Assembly (NCBI GenBank): GCA_030066475.1
Contig: JASJBO010000241.1
Location: 1 to 11,185 of the forward strand
Origin: Myxococcota bacterium
GTDB taxonomy: Bacteria > Myxococcota_A > UBA9160 > PR03
Length of the DNA stretch: 11,185 bases
Reading direction: 5' to 3'
A model generated the notes under the pieces. That model had not been told where the DNA came from. It saw only the letters and a list, made by a program, of their open reading frames with translations, and did no database searches. The translations under genes were made by a program, and so were the position numbers. Of this stretch, positions 1 to 6,735 are shown piece after piece; positions within the stretch are counted from its first letter, which is position 1, and each line of letters begins with the position of its first letter.

Positions 1-82
1 GGCTAGGAGTCTGCGCGGCAGAAGCCCCCGCAAGCGCCCGAAGGGCGCGCGCAGTGAGGCGAAGCCGAACGAAGTCCACCGG
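1..82. other. Non-coding tail with GC-rich hairpin
   Basis: No gene is seen here; this is the stretch downstream of the glycosyltransferase stop codon on the minus strand. A perfect 6-bp inverted repeat with a 3-nt loop lies at 34-48 (GCGCCC, loop GAA, GGGCGC). It could fold in the transcript as a stable hairpin at the end of the leftward operon. No T-run follows it on the minus strand, so it is not a textbook intrinsic terminator. The 11 bases at 1-11 recur at 81-91 with one mismatch (GGCTAGGAGTC and GGCTAGGACTC), the second copy spanning the glycosyltransferase stop. The region may be part of a dispersed repeat, but one copy cannot show that. Confidence 0.35.
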
Positions 83-1186
83 CTAGGACTCCAGCTCGTC
101 GTACACGGCTTCGAGCTGCCGGACCACGGGATCGAGCGAGAACACCGCCTCGGCGCGCTCGCGCGCCCGCGCGCCCATCCGGCAGCGCAGCTCGGGGTCG
201 TCGATCAGGCGCTTCAGCGCCTCCGCCAGCGCCTCGCGGTCGCGGGGCGGCACGAGCAGTCCCTCTTCGCCGTGCCGGATCGCGTCCGGGATGGCGCCGA
301 CGGGCGTGGCGATGACCGGGAGTCCCGCCGCCATGGCCTCGAGCACGACGTTGGGAAAGCCCTCGCGATAGGTGGGGAGCACGAAGATGTCGGCGTCGCG
401 GTAGAGCTCCAGGATCTCCTCGCGGGGGCGCACCGGCAGGACCTCCACGTGGTCTCGGACGGCCTCGATCAGGGGGCGAATGCGCTCGGCGAAGCGCGGG
501 TGCGTGGGTCCCACCAGGGTGAAGCGGACGTCCGGGAAGCGGCGCGACGCCTCGAGCAGCTCGCCCACTCCCTTGGCCTCCAGCAGCCAGCCCACGTAGA
601 GCACCCGGAGCGGTCGCTCGGCCGAACGCTGCGAGCGATCGGGGAGCTCCCCGAAATCCTCGAGCGGGACGAAGTTGGGCACGTAGCGGACGCGCTGCGG
701 GTCGGCCGTGGTGCGCAGGTAGGCCTCCGTGTCGCGGGTCAGGGCGATCAGGCGGTCGCAGCGCCGAAGCGTCGCCGCGATGGCGCGCTGCGCCAGCGGG
801 CGCGACCCCTGCACCCATTCGGGGAAGTCGCCACCGCGGAAGTGGAGCACGGTGCGCACCCCCAGCAGTCCGGCCAGCCAGACGGCGAGTCCATCGCGGA
901 GGAAGGCCCAATAGTAGGGCGTGTTGACGTGGAGGATCTCAGGGCGGAAGCGCACCAGTGCCCACAGCAGGGCCGACAGGATGCGCAGGGCCTGCCAGGC
1001 CCGGTCGGTCCGGAACCGGCTCCGCGCCACGATGTTCACCTTGTCGGGCGGCGAGGTGTCGACGACGCGCATCTCGAAGCGTTCGCGCAGCGCGCTCTTC
1101 AGCACGGCGACGGTCCAGGTCGGGATCCCCCCCAGCGGCGGCGGGAGGGAGCTCAGCAGCAGCAGGCGCCGTCGCGGGGAGCTCAT
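83..1186 (-). CDS. Glycosyltransferase family 4 (GT-B fold)
   Basis: This is probably a cytoplasmic, membrane-associated enzyme that moves a sugar from a nucleotide-sugar donor onto the lipid-linked EPS repeat unit. It has 367 residues, the normal length for family GT4. The N-terminal acceptor half carries the glycine-rich loop LGGIPTW (about 18-24). The C-terminal donor half carries YVGWLLEAKG near 197 and the retaining-GT4 signature E275-GFPNVVL-E282 followed by AMAAGLPVIATPVGA. The ATG start has a modest GGAG about 10 nt upstream. The gene lies 21 bp behind the SGNH hydrolase, so the two are probably co-transcribed, and it is the last gene of the leftward run seen here. Donor and acceptor sugars cannot be told from the sequence. 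Confidence 0.93.
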   Translation of the reverse strand: MSSPRRRLLLLSSLPPPLGGIPTWTVAVLKSALRERFEMRVVDTSPPDKVNIVARSRFRTDRAWQALRILSALLWALVRFRPEILHVNTPYYWAFLRDGLAVWLAGLLGVRTVLHFRGGDFPEWVQGSRPLAQRAIAATLRRCDRLIALTRDTEAYLRTTADPQRVRYVPNFVPLEDFGELPDRSQRSAERPLRVLYVGWLLEAKGVGELLEASRRFPDVRFTLVGPTHPRFAERIRPLIEAVRDHVEVLPVRPREEILELYRDADIFVLPTYREGFPNVVLEAMAAGLPVIATPVGAIPDAIRHGEEGLLVPPRDREALAEALKRLIDDPELRCRMGARARERAEAVFSLDPVVRQLEAVYDELES

Positions 1187-1207
1187 CTCGGCGACTCCGT
1201 GCCCGAT

Positions 1208-2287
1208 TCAACGGCCTGCGGCGGTTCGCTGCGCGCTCGCGGCCCGCTCGTTCTCCTGGATGACGTCGACGAGCAGGCCGGCCAGGCGTCGTGTGCCGTC
1301 CGCGTTCATGTGGGCGCTGTCGGTGAAGCCGAGGCGCGCCTCGCGATTGTCGAACGCCCCGTGCAGATCGATCACCGGAACGCCCTCGCTCCGGGCGACG
1401 GCTTCCACGACCTCGCTGTATTCCTGCACCAGCAGGTCGAGCTTCCGCATGTTCTTGCTCATCCCGACCGGGAAGTGCGCCCGCCGCAGCTCGTCCTCGG
1501 TAGGATCGTCGTTCGTGATCGTGGCCAGGTTCATCAGGTAGACGCGCGGGTACCGCTCCACGGCCAGCGCGACGATCTGCCTCAGATTGTCCTCGAAATG
1601 CTGCGGGTAGTAGCTCTCGTAGAGCTCGCTCTCCTCGGGGGTGAGCGGCTCGTTCACCGCGGGAGAGAAGCGCCGCACGTAGCGCACCAGGGCGAAGAGC
1701 AGCCGCGGCGTGTAGAGCTGCGCGAGCACGCGCTGGCTGGTCGAGACCGGGTAGCCGGCGCGGGCCTTCTTGTAGGGCAACCCCTCCGGCCCATACTGCC
1801 CCAGGTCGTTCCAACCCAGATAGACGAAGCAGTAGTCCGCCTCGAAGTTCGACACCTCCGTCTGGAACAGCGCCAGCGCGTTCTCGCTGGCGAATCCCGG
1901 AACCGCGGTGTTGAGCGTCTCGACCGCGATGCCTTCCTTCTCGAGCAACGCCTCGACGTGCATCGGGTAGTTCTGGTTTACGGGCTGGTAGGACGCCGAG
2001 TCGCCCAGGTAGAGCAGGCGCAGCGCGTCGGTCGGCTTCTCGAACGAGATGCCCGGTGGTGCGAGGTAGCCGTACTCGTTGGTCACGACGCCGCGTCCGT
2101 AGTCGTAATGGGACTTGACGCGGAAATGGGTGACCCGATCGAAGCGCTTGTTGGCCCCGAGGCGGACGTTCCACTGGCTGTCCCTCGAGGTGAAGGCCCG
2201 CAGGCCCACCTCGACCGCCGCCAAGCCGGCCACGAGCGCGGCCACCAGCAGCCCCATCCTCGCCCGGCGCGAAACGACCAGCAACAC
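1208..2287 (-). CDS. Membrane-anchored SGNH/GDSL hydrolase
   Basis: This 359-residue protein has an N-terminal hydrophobic segment (about 12-30) and then an SGNH domain. Its catalytic blocks are visible: GDSAS with nucleophile Ser97 (block I), Gly131 in VPGFAS (block II), GWND with Asn160 (block III), and D323-S-A-H326 (block V). The family includes esterases and O-acyl-transferring enzymes; beside EPS genes the likely job is adding or removing acyl groups on the polymer outside the inner membrane. The start is GTG at 2285-2287, chosen because GGAGAGG sits 7 nt upstream; the next ATG (2255-2257) has poorer spacing and would trim the positively charged leader. A weak sigma-70-like promoter lies just upstream. 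Substrate is unknown. Confidence 0.88.
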   Translation of the reverse strand: MLLVVSRRARMGLLVAALVAGLAAVEVGLRAFTSRDSQWNVRLGANKRFDRVTHFRVKSHYDYGRGVVTNEYGYLAPPGISFEKPTDALRLLYLGDSASYQPVNQNYPMHVEALLEKEGIAVETLNTAVPGFASENALALFQTEVSNFEADYCFVYLGWNDLGQYGPEGLPYKKARAGYPVSTSQRVLAQLYTPRLLFALVRYVRRFSPAVNEPLTPEESELYESYYPQHFEDNLRQIVALAVERYPRVYLMNLATITNDDPTEDELRRAHFPVGMSKNMRKLDLLVQEYSEVVEAVARSEGVPVIDLHGAFDNREARLGFTDSAHMNADGTRRLAGLLVDVIQENERAASAQRTAAGR

Positions 2288-2443
2288 GATCAGGCCTCTC
2301 CGCAGCGGCGCGACCCGGTCTCCACCGTGACAATGGTAACGGGATGCCCGGACGCGGCCAACCGGCCTCGGTATTGCGAGACCACGCTGCGCCCGACGGC
2401 AGCACCGTCGCGGCGCGGATAACCGGCTCGACGGGGATCGGGT
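2288..2443 (-). promoter_or_regulatory. Gap before SGNH gene with weak promoter candidate
   Basis: This 156-bp gap separates the di-haem gene from the SGNH gene. On the minus strand TTGGCC (2356-2361) and TACCAT (2333-2338) are 17 nt apart, a weak sigma-70-like pair that would put a start about 40 nt before the GTG codon. A short dyad GACGG-TGCTG-CCGTC lies nearer the di-haem stop (about 2395-2409). Neither is strong. The gap allows separate transcription of the SGNH and glycosyltransferase pair but does not prove it. Confidence 0.2.
2295..2301 (-). promoter_or_regulatory. Ribosome binding site of SGNH hydrolase
   Basis: GGAGAGG lies 7 nt before the GTG codon at 2285-2287. It fixes this GTG as the start in preference to the ATG ten codons downstream. 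Confidence 0.7.
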
Positions 2444-3568
2444 TCAGGGATCGATGCGTAGGCTGTTCAGGAAGCTCCGAAGCTGGAACTGGGAGAACTC
2501 GTCGAGTCGATTGAACGCGGCCCGCGCCGCGGCGCCCTCCCCGCAGTGGAACTGGATCTGCTGCAGGAGCCGCGCCCCCCTTCCGTCGTGGAGCAGCACA
2601 ACGCCCTTCTCGTGGACGCCCCACAGCGGCGGCGTCCGCCACTCGTAGGACTCGGCCTCGCCGACCGAGATGCCGTCGTCGAGGCAGGGACCCATGTCGT
2701 GCACCAGGAAGTCGCTGTAGGGCCGGATCACGCGTCCGTCGCCGAGCAGGTAGCTGGGTGTGTGGCAATCGGTGCAGCCGATCTCTGCGAAGATCTCCCT
2801 CCCGCGCGCGATGTCGGGATCGTCGCGATTCCACTCGATCGGGTCGGGCAGGCCGCGAAGGAAGGCGAAGAGCAGGCTCAGGTCTTCGCTCCGGATGTCG
2901 CTGGGCGCCACGCCGACCTCGTGCTCCAGTGCCGACCTCAGGACGTCGCCGATCCGTTCCCACTGGCCCTGCGAGCCGAAGCGGCCGAGCGCCCGCCCGG
3001 AGATCCCGTCGCCGTCCGCGTCCTCGGGATCGGCCCGCGACAGGATCTGGTGGGGCGGGATCCGCCAGATGGAGCCCAGGCCGTACAGGGTCGGGGCGAC
3101 GCGCCGGCTCATGGCGTTGGCCCACGACGGAATCGCCTCGGAGTAGCCACGGAACTGGAACAGATGGGCCTGCGGGCCGTCGGGTCCATCGTCCATGCTC
3201 GGAGGCCAGCGGTCGATGCCGGCTTCTCGCGAGGCGCGGTCGAACGTGAAGCCCCACAGGATGTTGGAGTTGTAGAGGTTTCCGTGCCCACCGACCGTGG
3301 GACGGTGGTGGCACTCGCTGCAGCGGCTCTCGTTGTGCCCGGGAGTGCTCTGGTTCCACGCCTGCTTGAACAGCTGGAGGCCGGCCCGCCAGTCCGCGAA
3401 CTCCTGGGGCCCCAGGCCGGAGCGTGGGCGGGGGTCCGGAATGCCAGTGTCCTGCGCGAGTGCGGGTGCGGCGAGCCAGCCCGCGGCAAGTGTGATCGAG
3501 ACGGCGCAGCGCAGCCCGGGCCACCGGGCCCGCGCATGCGCCACTATACCGGCGTCGCAGCGGATCAC
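2444..3568 (-). CDS. Secreted di-haem c-type oxidoreductase (DHOR/DUF1111-like)
   Basis: This is a 374-residue periplasmic protein. A signal peptide ends at about ALA38-Q39. Two haem c attachment motifs are visible, C83-S-E-C86-H87 and C265-T-D-C268-H269. Between them are features of the di-haem oxidoreductase (putative peroxidase/thiol oxidoreductase) family: RVAPTLYGLG (156-165) and the calcium-site-like DADGDGISGR (183-192). After the second haem come YSDFLVHDMGP (284-294), WRTPPLWGV (310-318), LLHDGRGAR (325-333) and HCGEG (341-345). It is shorter than many members. Two cysteines, C295 and C342, sit inside otherwise conserved motifs. The GTG start has AGGAGG 8 nt upstream; the frame stays open far upstream but without homologous sequence. 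No PEP-CTERM tail is present (it ends LRIDP). Its role in an EPS locus is unknown; peroxide or thiol redox chemistry at the cell surface is a guess. Confidence 0.87.
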   Translation of the reverse strand: MIRCDAGIVAHARARWPGLRCAVSITLAAGWLAAPALAQDTGIPDPRPRSGLGPQEFADWRAGLQLFKQAWNQSTPGHNESRCSECHHRPTVGGHGNLYNSNILWGFTFDRASREAGIDRWPPSMDDGPDGPQAHLFQFRGYSEAIPSWANAMSRRVAPTLYGLGSIWRIPPHQILSRADPEDADGDGISGRALGRFGSQGQWERIGDVLRSALEHEVGVAPSDIRSEDLSLLFAFLRGLPDPIEWNRDDPDIARGREIFAEIGCTDCHTPSYLLGDGRVIRPYSDFLVHDMGPCLDDGISVGEAESYEWRTPPLWGVHEKGVVLLHDGRGARLLQQIQFHCGEGAAARAAFNRLDEFSQFQLRSFLNSLRIDP

Positions 3569-3576
3569 GAAAGATG

Positions 3577-3582
3577 CCTCCT
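3577..3582 (-). promoter_or_regulatory. Ribosome binding site of di-haem gene
   Basis: A perfect AGGAGG lies 8 nt before the GTG at 3566-3568. It decides the start of a gene whose reading frame stays open far upstream, and it places the signal peptide correctly at the N-terminus. Confidence 0.8.
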
Positions 3583-3662
3583 GTGGGCCGCGCTCGCGTG
3601 AGTGCCTGGGCAGCCACGTGAACCTAGGCCATTGACCGGTCGGAAACCCGTGCGCGCGAGCC

Positions 3663-3699
3663 GGAACCGCGTTGGGCGGGCGGACATCGGCGCGGTTCC
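3663..3699. repeat. Perfect 9-bp inverted repeat (hairpin or operator)
   Basis: GGAACCGCG (3663-3671) and CGCGGTTCC (3691-3699) are exact reverse complements separated by 19 nt. The dyad lies in the gap upstream of the di-haem gene and overlaps the transcription start predicted from the sigma-54-like element at 3709-3724. It could be a 5' leader hairpin in the di-haem mRNA or a protein-binding dyad. No T-run follows, so it does not look like an intrinsic terminator. Confidence 0.5.
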
Positions 3700-3708
3700 C
3701 GTGCGGCA

Positions 3709-3724
3709 AGCACGTTCCGTGCCC
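3709..3724 (-). promoter_or_regulatory. Sigma-54-type (-24/-12) promoter candidate for di-haem gene
   Basis: On the minus strand the element reads GGGCAC, five bases GGAAC, then GTGCT. The -24 GG and -12 GC have the exact spacing of the sigma-54 consensus TGGCACGRNNNTTGCW, and 11 of its 13 specified positions match. Transcription would begin near 3698, about 130 nt before the di-haem GTG. A sigma-54 activator is encoded at 9364-10785 in this window. The sequence match is direct; function is inferred, and high GC raises the chance of a false match. Confidence 0.45.
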
Positions 3725-3783
3725 ACGCTTCCCGGGCTGCCTGGAGTCGCGCGATGGGCGGGGTCCGATCCCATCGGTCGGGC

Positions 3784-4935
3784 CTACCGGTCGAAACGAC
3801 CGGAGGCGGTTCCCTCGGCGTCTTCGCCCGGCGGGCCGGACCGGCGTCGCAGATCGCGCTCCAGCACGTCCACGATCCGCGCGGCGGCAGCGCCGTCCCA
3901 GCGGTCCGGGATCCGGCCCGGCCTGGCGTCGCCGTCGAGCACCTTGCGCGCCTCGGCGCGGATCGTATCGGGTGCGCTGCCCACGATGCGGTTGGTGCCC
4001 TCGCTCACCGTGACCGGGCGCTCGGTGTTCTCGCGCAGCGTCAGGCAGGGTACGCCCAGGACCGTGGCCTCCTCCTGGATGCCACCCGAGTCGGTGAGCA
4101 CCAGCCGGGCGTCGGCCAGCAGCGCCAGGAACTCGAGGTAGCCGAGCGGCTCGCTGGTCTGGAGCCGCGGCGAGCGGCCGCCCAGGCGCTCGGCGATCGC
4201 GGCGCCCGTGCGCGGGTGGACCGGGAACACCAGCGGCAGCTCGGCGTGGATCTCCTCGAGCACGGCGAACAGCCGCGCCAGGTGCTCGGGGTCGTCCACG
4301 TTGCTGGGGCGGTGCAGGGTCAGCACGCCGTAGCCGCCCCCGGTGAGCCCCAGCGGTCCCAGCACGTCGAGCGCGCGGGCGCGGTCGAGGTTGGCGCGCA
4401 GCGAGTCGATCATCACGTTGCCGACGAAGTGGATGCGCTCGGCGGGGACGCCCTCGCGCAGCAGGTTCTCGCCGCCGGAGGGCTCGCTGGTGAACAGCCA
4501 GTGCGAGACCGCGTCGGTCAGCAGCCGGTTGATCTCCTCGGGCATGCCGCGGTCGAACGAGCGCAGGCCGGCCTCGACGTGGGCCACCGGGATGCCGAGC
4601 TTCACGGCCGCGACGGTGGCGGCGAGCGTGGAGTTGACGTCGCCCACCACGATCACCGCGGCCGGCTTCCAGTCGAGCAGCACCGGCTCGATGCCGCGCA
4701 GCACGTCGGCTGTCTGCGCGGCGTGCGAGCCCGAGCCCACGCCCAGGTTGACGTCCGGCTCGGGGATCCCCAGGTCGCGGAAGAAGGCGTCGGACATCGC
4801 CGCGTCGTAGTGCTGGCCGGTGTGCACCAGCAGCGCCTCGAAGCCGGGCCGCGCGCGCAGCTCGCGCAGCACGGGCGCGACCTTCATGAAATTGGGCCGG
4901 GCTCCGGCCACGGTCAGCACGCGAATCGGGGGCAT
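3784..4935 (-). CDS. wecB: Non-hydrolysing UDP-N-acetylglucosamine 2-epimerase
   Basis: This cytosolic enzyme interconverts UDP-GlcNAc and UDP-ManNAc, supplying ManNAc-type precursors for surface polysaccharide. It has 383 residues, full family length. Visible motifs in order: GARPNFMK (11-18), HTGQHYD (38-44), GDVNS with D99 (98-102), HVEAGLRS with E121 (119-126), MPEEINR (131-137), the catalytic-His region LTLHRPSNVD near 206-215, HPRTG near 243, DSGGIQEEA near 285 and RENTERP near 304. These cover the catalytic Asp/Glu/His set of WecB and MnaA. The C-terminal tail of about 20 residues is charged and probably disordered. The ATG directly follows the epsI stop (TGAATG), implying translational coupling. 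A hairpin overlaps its own stop codon. Confidence 0.95.
   Translation of the reverse strand: MPPIRVLTVAGARPNFMKVAPVLRELRARPGFEALLVHTGQHYDAAMSDAFFRDLGIPEPDVNLGVGSGSHAAQTADVLRGIEPVLLDWKPAAVIVVGDVNSTLAATVAAVKLGIPVAHVEAGLRSFDRGMPEEINRLLTDAVSHWLFTSEPSGGENLLREGVPAERIHFVGNVMIDSLRANLDRARALDVLGPLGLTGGGYGVLTLHRPSNVDDPEHLARLFAVLEEIHAELPLVFPVHPRTGAAIAERLGGRSPRLQTSEPLGYLEFLALLADARLVLTDSGGIQEEATVLGVPCLTLRENTERPVTVSEGTNRIVGSAPDTIRAEARKVLDGDARPGRIPDRWDGAAAARIVDVLERDLRRRSGPPGEDAEGTASGRFDR
3787..3803. repeat. 7-bp inverted repeat at epimerase stop codon
   Basis: CCGGTCG, a 3-nt spacer, then CGACCGG form a perfect dyad covering the last codons of the epimerase; the TAG stop (3784-3786) follows immediately on the minus strand. 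In RNA it would be a tight GC-rich hairpin. There is no U-tract, so it may act in mRNA 3'-end protection or Rho-type termination. Its centre is about 72 bp upstream of the proposed -24 element, within reach of an enhancer site for a sigma-54 activator. Confidence 0.4.
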
Positions 4936-5601
4936 TCAGGACTCCGGCACGAACTCGGACAGGCGCGGCAGCACCCGCGACGCCAGGTCGAGCACGTGCC
5001 CGTCGGCGCGTTCCAGGTCCTCGCGGCGCACCGGCGCGGTGAAGCGGACCAGCGACCCATCTGTGCGGTTCAGCCGCGCCCGGTCCCACGACATCAGCAC
5101 GATCTTCTTCCAGTCTTCGGCGACCACCCGACCGCGCGACTGGTACCAGTAGTAGACGAGCTGGCGCTTCTCGCCCTTGGCGATCACCAGCCGGTTCACC
5201 GGGGCTCCGGGCTCCGGCAGGCCCGGCACCTCGAGCGGCACCAGCTCGTGCGCGATGATGTTCCAGCCCGAGCCGGGCAGGCAGTGCTTGGGCGGGTGGA
5301 TCGAGTTCTCGCCGGCGCCACCGCCCTCCTTGCGCACCTGGGAGGCGTGGTAGCCGACGTACAGCGACACGCGCGCGCGCGGATCCTCGCGCCGGTACTC
5401 GCAGAGCAGGTAGTCGGTGACGCCCAGGTTCGCCTCGACCTTCTCCTCCATCTCGACGGACTCGCCACAGCGCCACTCGCCCAGCTCGAGCGGGAAGGCG
5501 GAGAACGCGGTGCGCGGTGGGTGGACCTCCTCGCTCGCGAAGTAGTGGTAGACGTAGAAGTTGAGCGCCAGGAAGGCGAACGCCACCGCGACCTTGATCA
5601 T
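4936..5601 (-). CDS. epsI: Exosortase-associated protein EpsI
   Basis: EpsI-family proteins (exosortase C-terminal domain or associated protein) accompany exosortases as separate genes or as a fused C-terminal domain; their exact biochemical role is unsettled. The protein has 221 residues. An N-terminal membrane segment (about 3-21) is followed by a periplasmic domain with FPLELGEW (36-43) and the family-typical HCLPGSGW (106-113, Cys107). A later block has YYWYQSRGR and an RTDGSLVRF-like segment. The ATG overlaps the exosortase TGA in an ATGA arrangement, and its TGA touches the epimerase ATG, so the three genes look translationally coupled. It starts inside a longer open frame, but only from this ATG does the protein match the family. 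Confidence 0.9.
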   Translation of the reverse strand: MIKVAVAFAFLALNFYVYHYFASEEVHPPRTAFSAFPLELGEWRCGESVEMEEKVEANLGVTDYLLCEYRREDPRARVSLYVGYHASQVRKEGGGAGENSIHPPKHCLPGSGWNIIAHELVPLEVPGLPEPGAPVNRLVIAKGEKRQLVYYWYQSRGRVVAEDWKKIVLMSWDRARLNRTDGSLVRFTAPVRREDLERADGHVLDLASRVLPRLSEFVPES

Positions 5602-6509
5602 GCCGGTCTCCGGGCCCGCCGCCGGGGCTTCGGGCGCCAGCGCTCGGGCCACAGCTTCTGGAGCAGCCAGGCCTCGCCCAGCAGCAGCACGAAGGCGGCG
5701 CTGAACGTGATCAGGCCCTGGAACTCGTGGATCGCGCCCTCGGCCGCCTGCTCGCCGAAGTGGTAGGTCAGGATGCCCGTGAGCGCCACGCGCATCGCGT
5801 TGACCACGATCGCAATCGGGACCGCCGAGAGCACGATCACGACGCGCTCGCCCCAGCTCCGGCGGAAGAAGTAGGCGAACACCACGCCGAGCGTGATCAG
5901 GGCCATCAGCGAGCGCAGGCCGCTGCACGCGTCCGCCACGAACAGGGTGGTCTGCGGCAGGTGGATGATGTTGCCCTCGCGCAGCGCCGGGATCTCCAGG
6001 CGGTAGAGCAGGTCGACCGCCCAGTCGGCGGCGGTGAGCTGGAGCGGGAACGCGATCTCGTTCACCAGCGACTGGGGCAGCGGGACCATCAGGAACAGGA
6101 AGCCCAGCGGAAAGGCGAGGATCCGGAACACCTGCCGTCCGAGCAGCAGCACGACCAGCCCGATCAGGGCCAGCACGAACGAGACGCGCATGTTCATCAG
6201 CTCGACACCGAGCCGGCCGATCACGAGCGTGACGGTGGAGAGCGTCAGCGGCACCAGGCCGAGCCAGCTCGACTCGATCCGGGCCTTGCGCAGCTGCGGC
6301 TGGCGCTCCCACGCGAAGTAGAGCGCCAGCGGTGCGATCAAGAAGCCGTGCGAGTAGTCCTCCACGACGTACCAGTGGAGGCCCATGTAGTAGAGGATCG
6401 GCGCATACACGCCGAGTGCCGCGACGATCGCCGCCAGGGCGAACACCACCCTGCGCGCGCCGTCGGACCCGCGCAGACCGGCCGCGACGGCCGCGGTGTC
6501 CGTCGTCAA
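5598..6509 (-). CDS. xrt: Exosortase (EpsH/Xrt family transpeptidase)
   Basis: Exosortases are integral inner-membrane cysteine proteases/transpeptidases thought to cut and anchor proteins with PEP-CTERM-type tails. This one has 303 residues and about eight hydrophobic segments. The signature YSHGFL (52-57) and MVPLP (141-145) are present. All three proposed catalytic residues are visible: Cys195 in ADACSGLRSL, Arg240 in NAMRVALTG, and His261 in IHEFQGL. It ends in a very basic tail. The start is TTG (6507-6509) with GGAGAG 7 nt upstream; the first internal Met is residue 42, too late. It lies 22 bp behind the DUF5989 gene and overlaps epsI. The context (EpsI, sigma-54 regulator, EPS genes) resembles XrtA-type loci, but the subtype is not certain. 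No substrate gene with a sorting tail is in the window. Confidence 0.93.
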   Translation of the reverse strand: MTTDTAAVAAGLRGSDGARRVVFALAAIVAALGVYAPILYYMGLHWYVVEDYSHGFLIAPLALYFAWERQPQLRKARIESSWLGLVPLTLSTVTLVIGRLGVELMNMRVSFVLALIGLVVLLLGRQVFRILAFPLGFLFLMVPLPQSLVNEIAFPLQLTAADWAVDLLYRLEIPALREGNIIHLPQTTLFVADACSGLRSLMALITLGVVFAYFFRRSWGERVVIVLSAVPIAIVVNAMRVALTGILTYHFGEQAAEGAIHEFQGLITFSAAFVLLLGEAWLLQKLWPERWRPKPRRRARRPA

Positions 6510-6531
6510 GGCACCTCTCTCCGATGGCTCC

Positions 6532-6714
6532 CTAGAAGAGCGCGTAGATGAACGGCGCCACGGCGGATCCCTGCGTGAGCACGATGAGCACCGACAGGAG
6601 CATCATGGTCACCAGGATCGGTCCGAGCCACCACTTCTTGCGCACGCGCATGAAGGCCCACAGCTCCCGGAAGATCCCCAGTCGCTCGAGTCGGCCGCCG
6701 CTGCTCTTCGCCAT
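6532..6714 (-). CDS. DUF5989 family small membrane protein
   Basis: A 60-residue protein with a basic, aromatic N-terminal half (FRELWAFMRVRKKWW, about 15-29), one membrane segment (about 30-47), and the ending TQGSAVAPFIYALF. This pattern matches DUF5989, small proteins commonly encoded beside NodU/TobZ-type carbamoyltransferases. Function is unknown; acting as a membrane anchor or adaptor for the carbamoyltransferase is an inference from linkage. The start is taken as ATG 6712-6714, with GAGGAG 6 nt upstream; a GTG one codon earlier is only 3 nt from that site. It lies 21 bp after the carbamoyltransferase stop and 22 bp before the exosortase, in the same presumed operon. Confidence 0.85.
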   Translation of the reverse strand: MAKSSGGRLERLGIFRELWAFMRVRKKWWLGPILVTMMLLSVLIVLTQGSAVAPFIYALF

Positions 6715-6735
6715 CACCGTCTCCTCAGGAAGGCG

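Noticed and set aside
272..2422. 716-codon open frame on the plus strand
   Set aside because: It lies opposite the glycosyltransferase and SGNH genes, is rich in Arg, Gly, Glu, His and Gln typical of an antisense frame in high-GC DNA, and shows no domain.
3569..5476. Upstream extension of the di-haem reading frame into a 1010-residue protein
   Set aside because: The extra part overlaps the epimerase and epsI out of frame and has no recognisable sequence; a strong AGGAGG and signal peptide mark the real start at 3568.
3754..5766. 670-codon plus-strand open frame opposite the epimerase and epsI
   Set aside because: Antisense shadow of two well-supported genes; composition is that of a GC-rich antisense frame.
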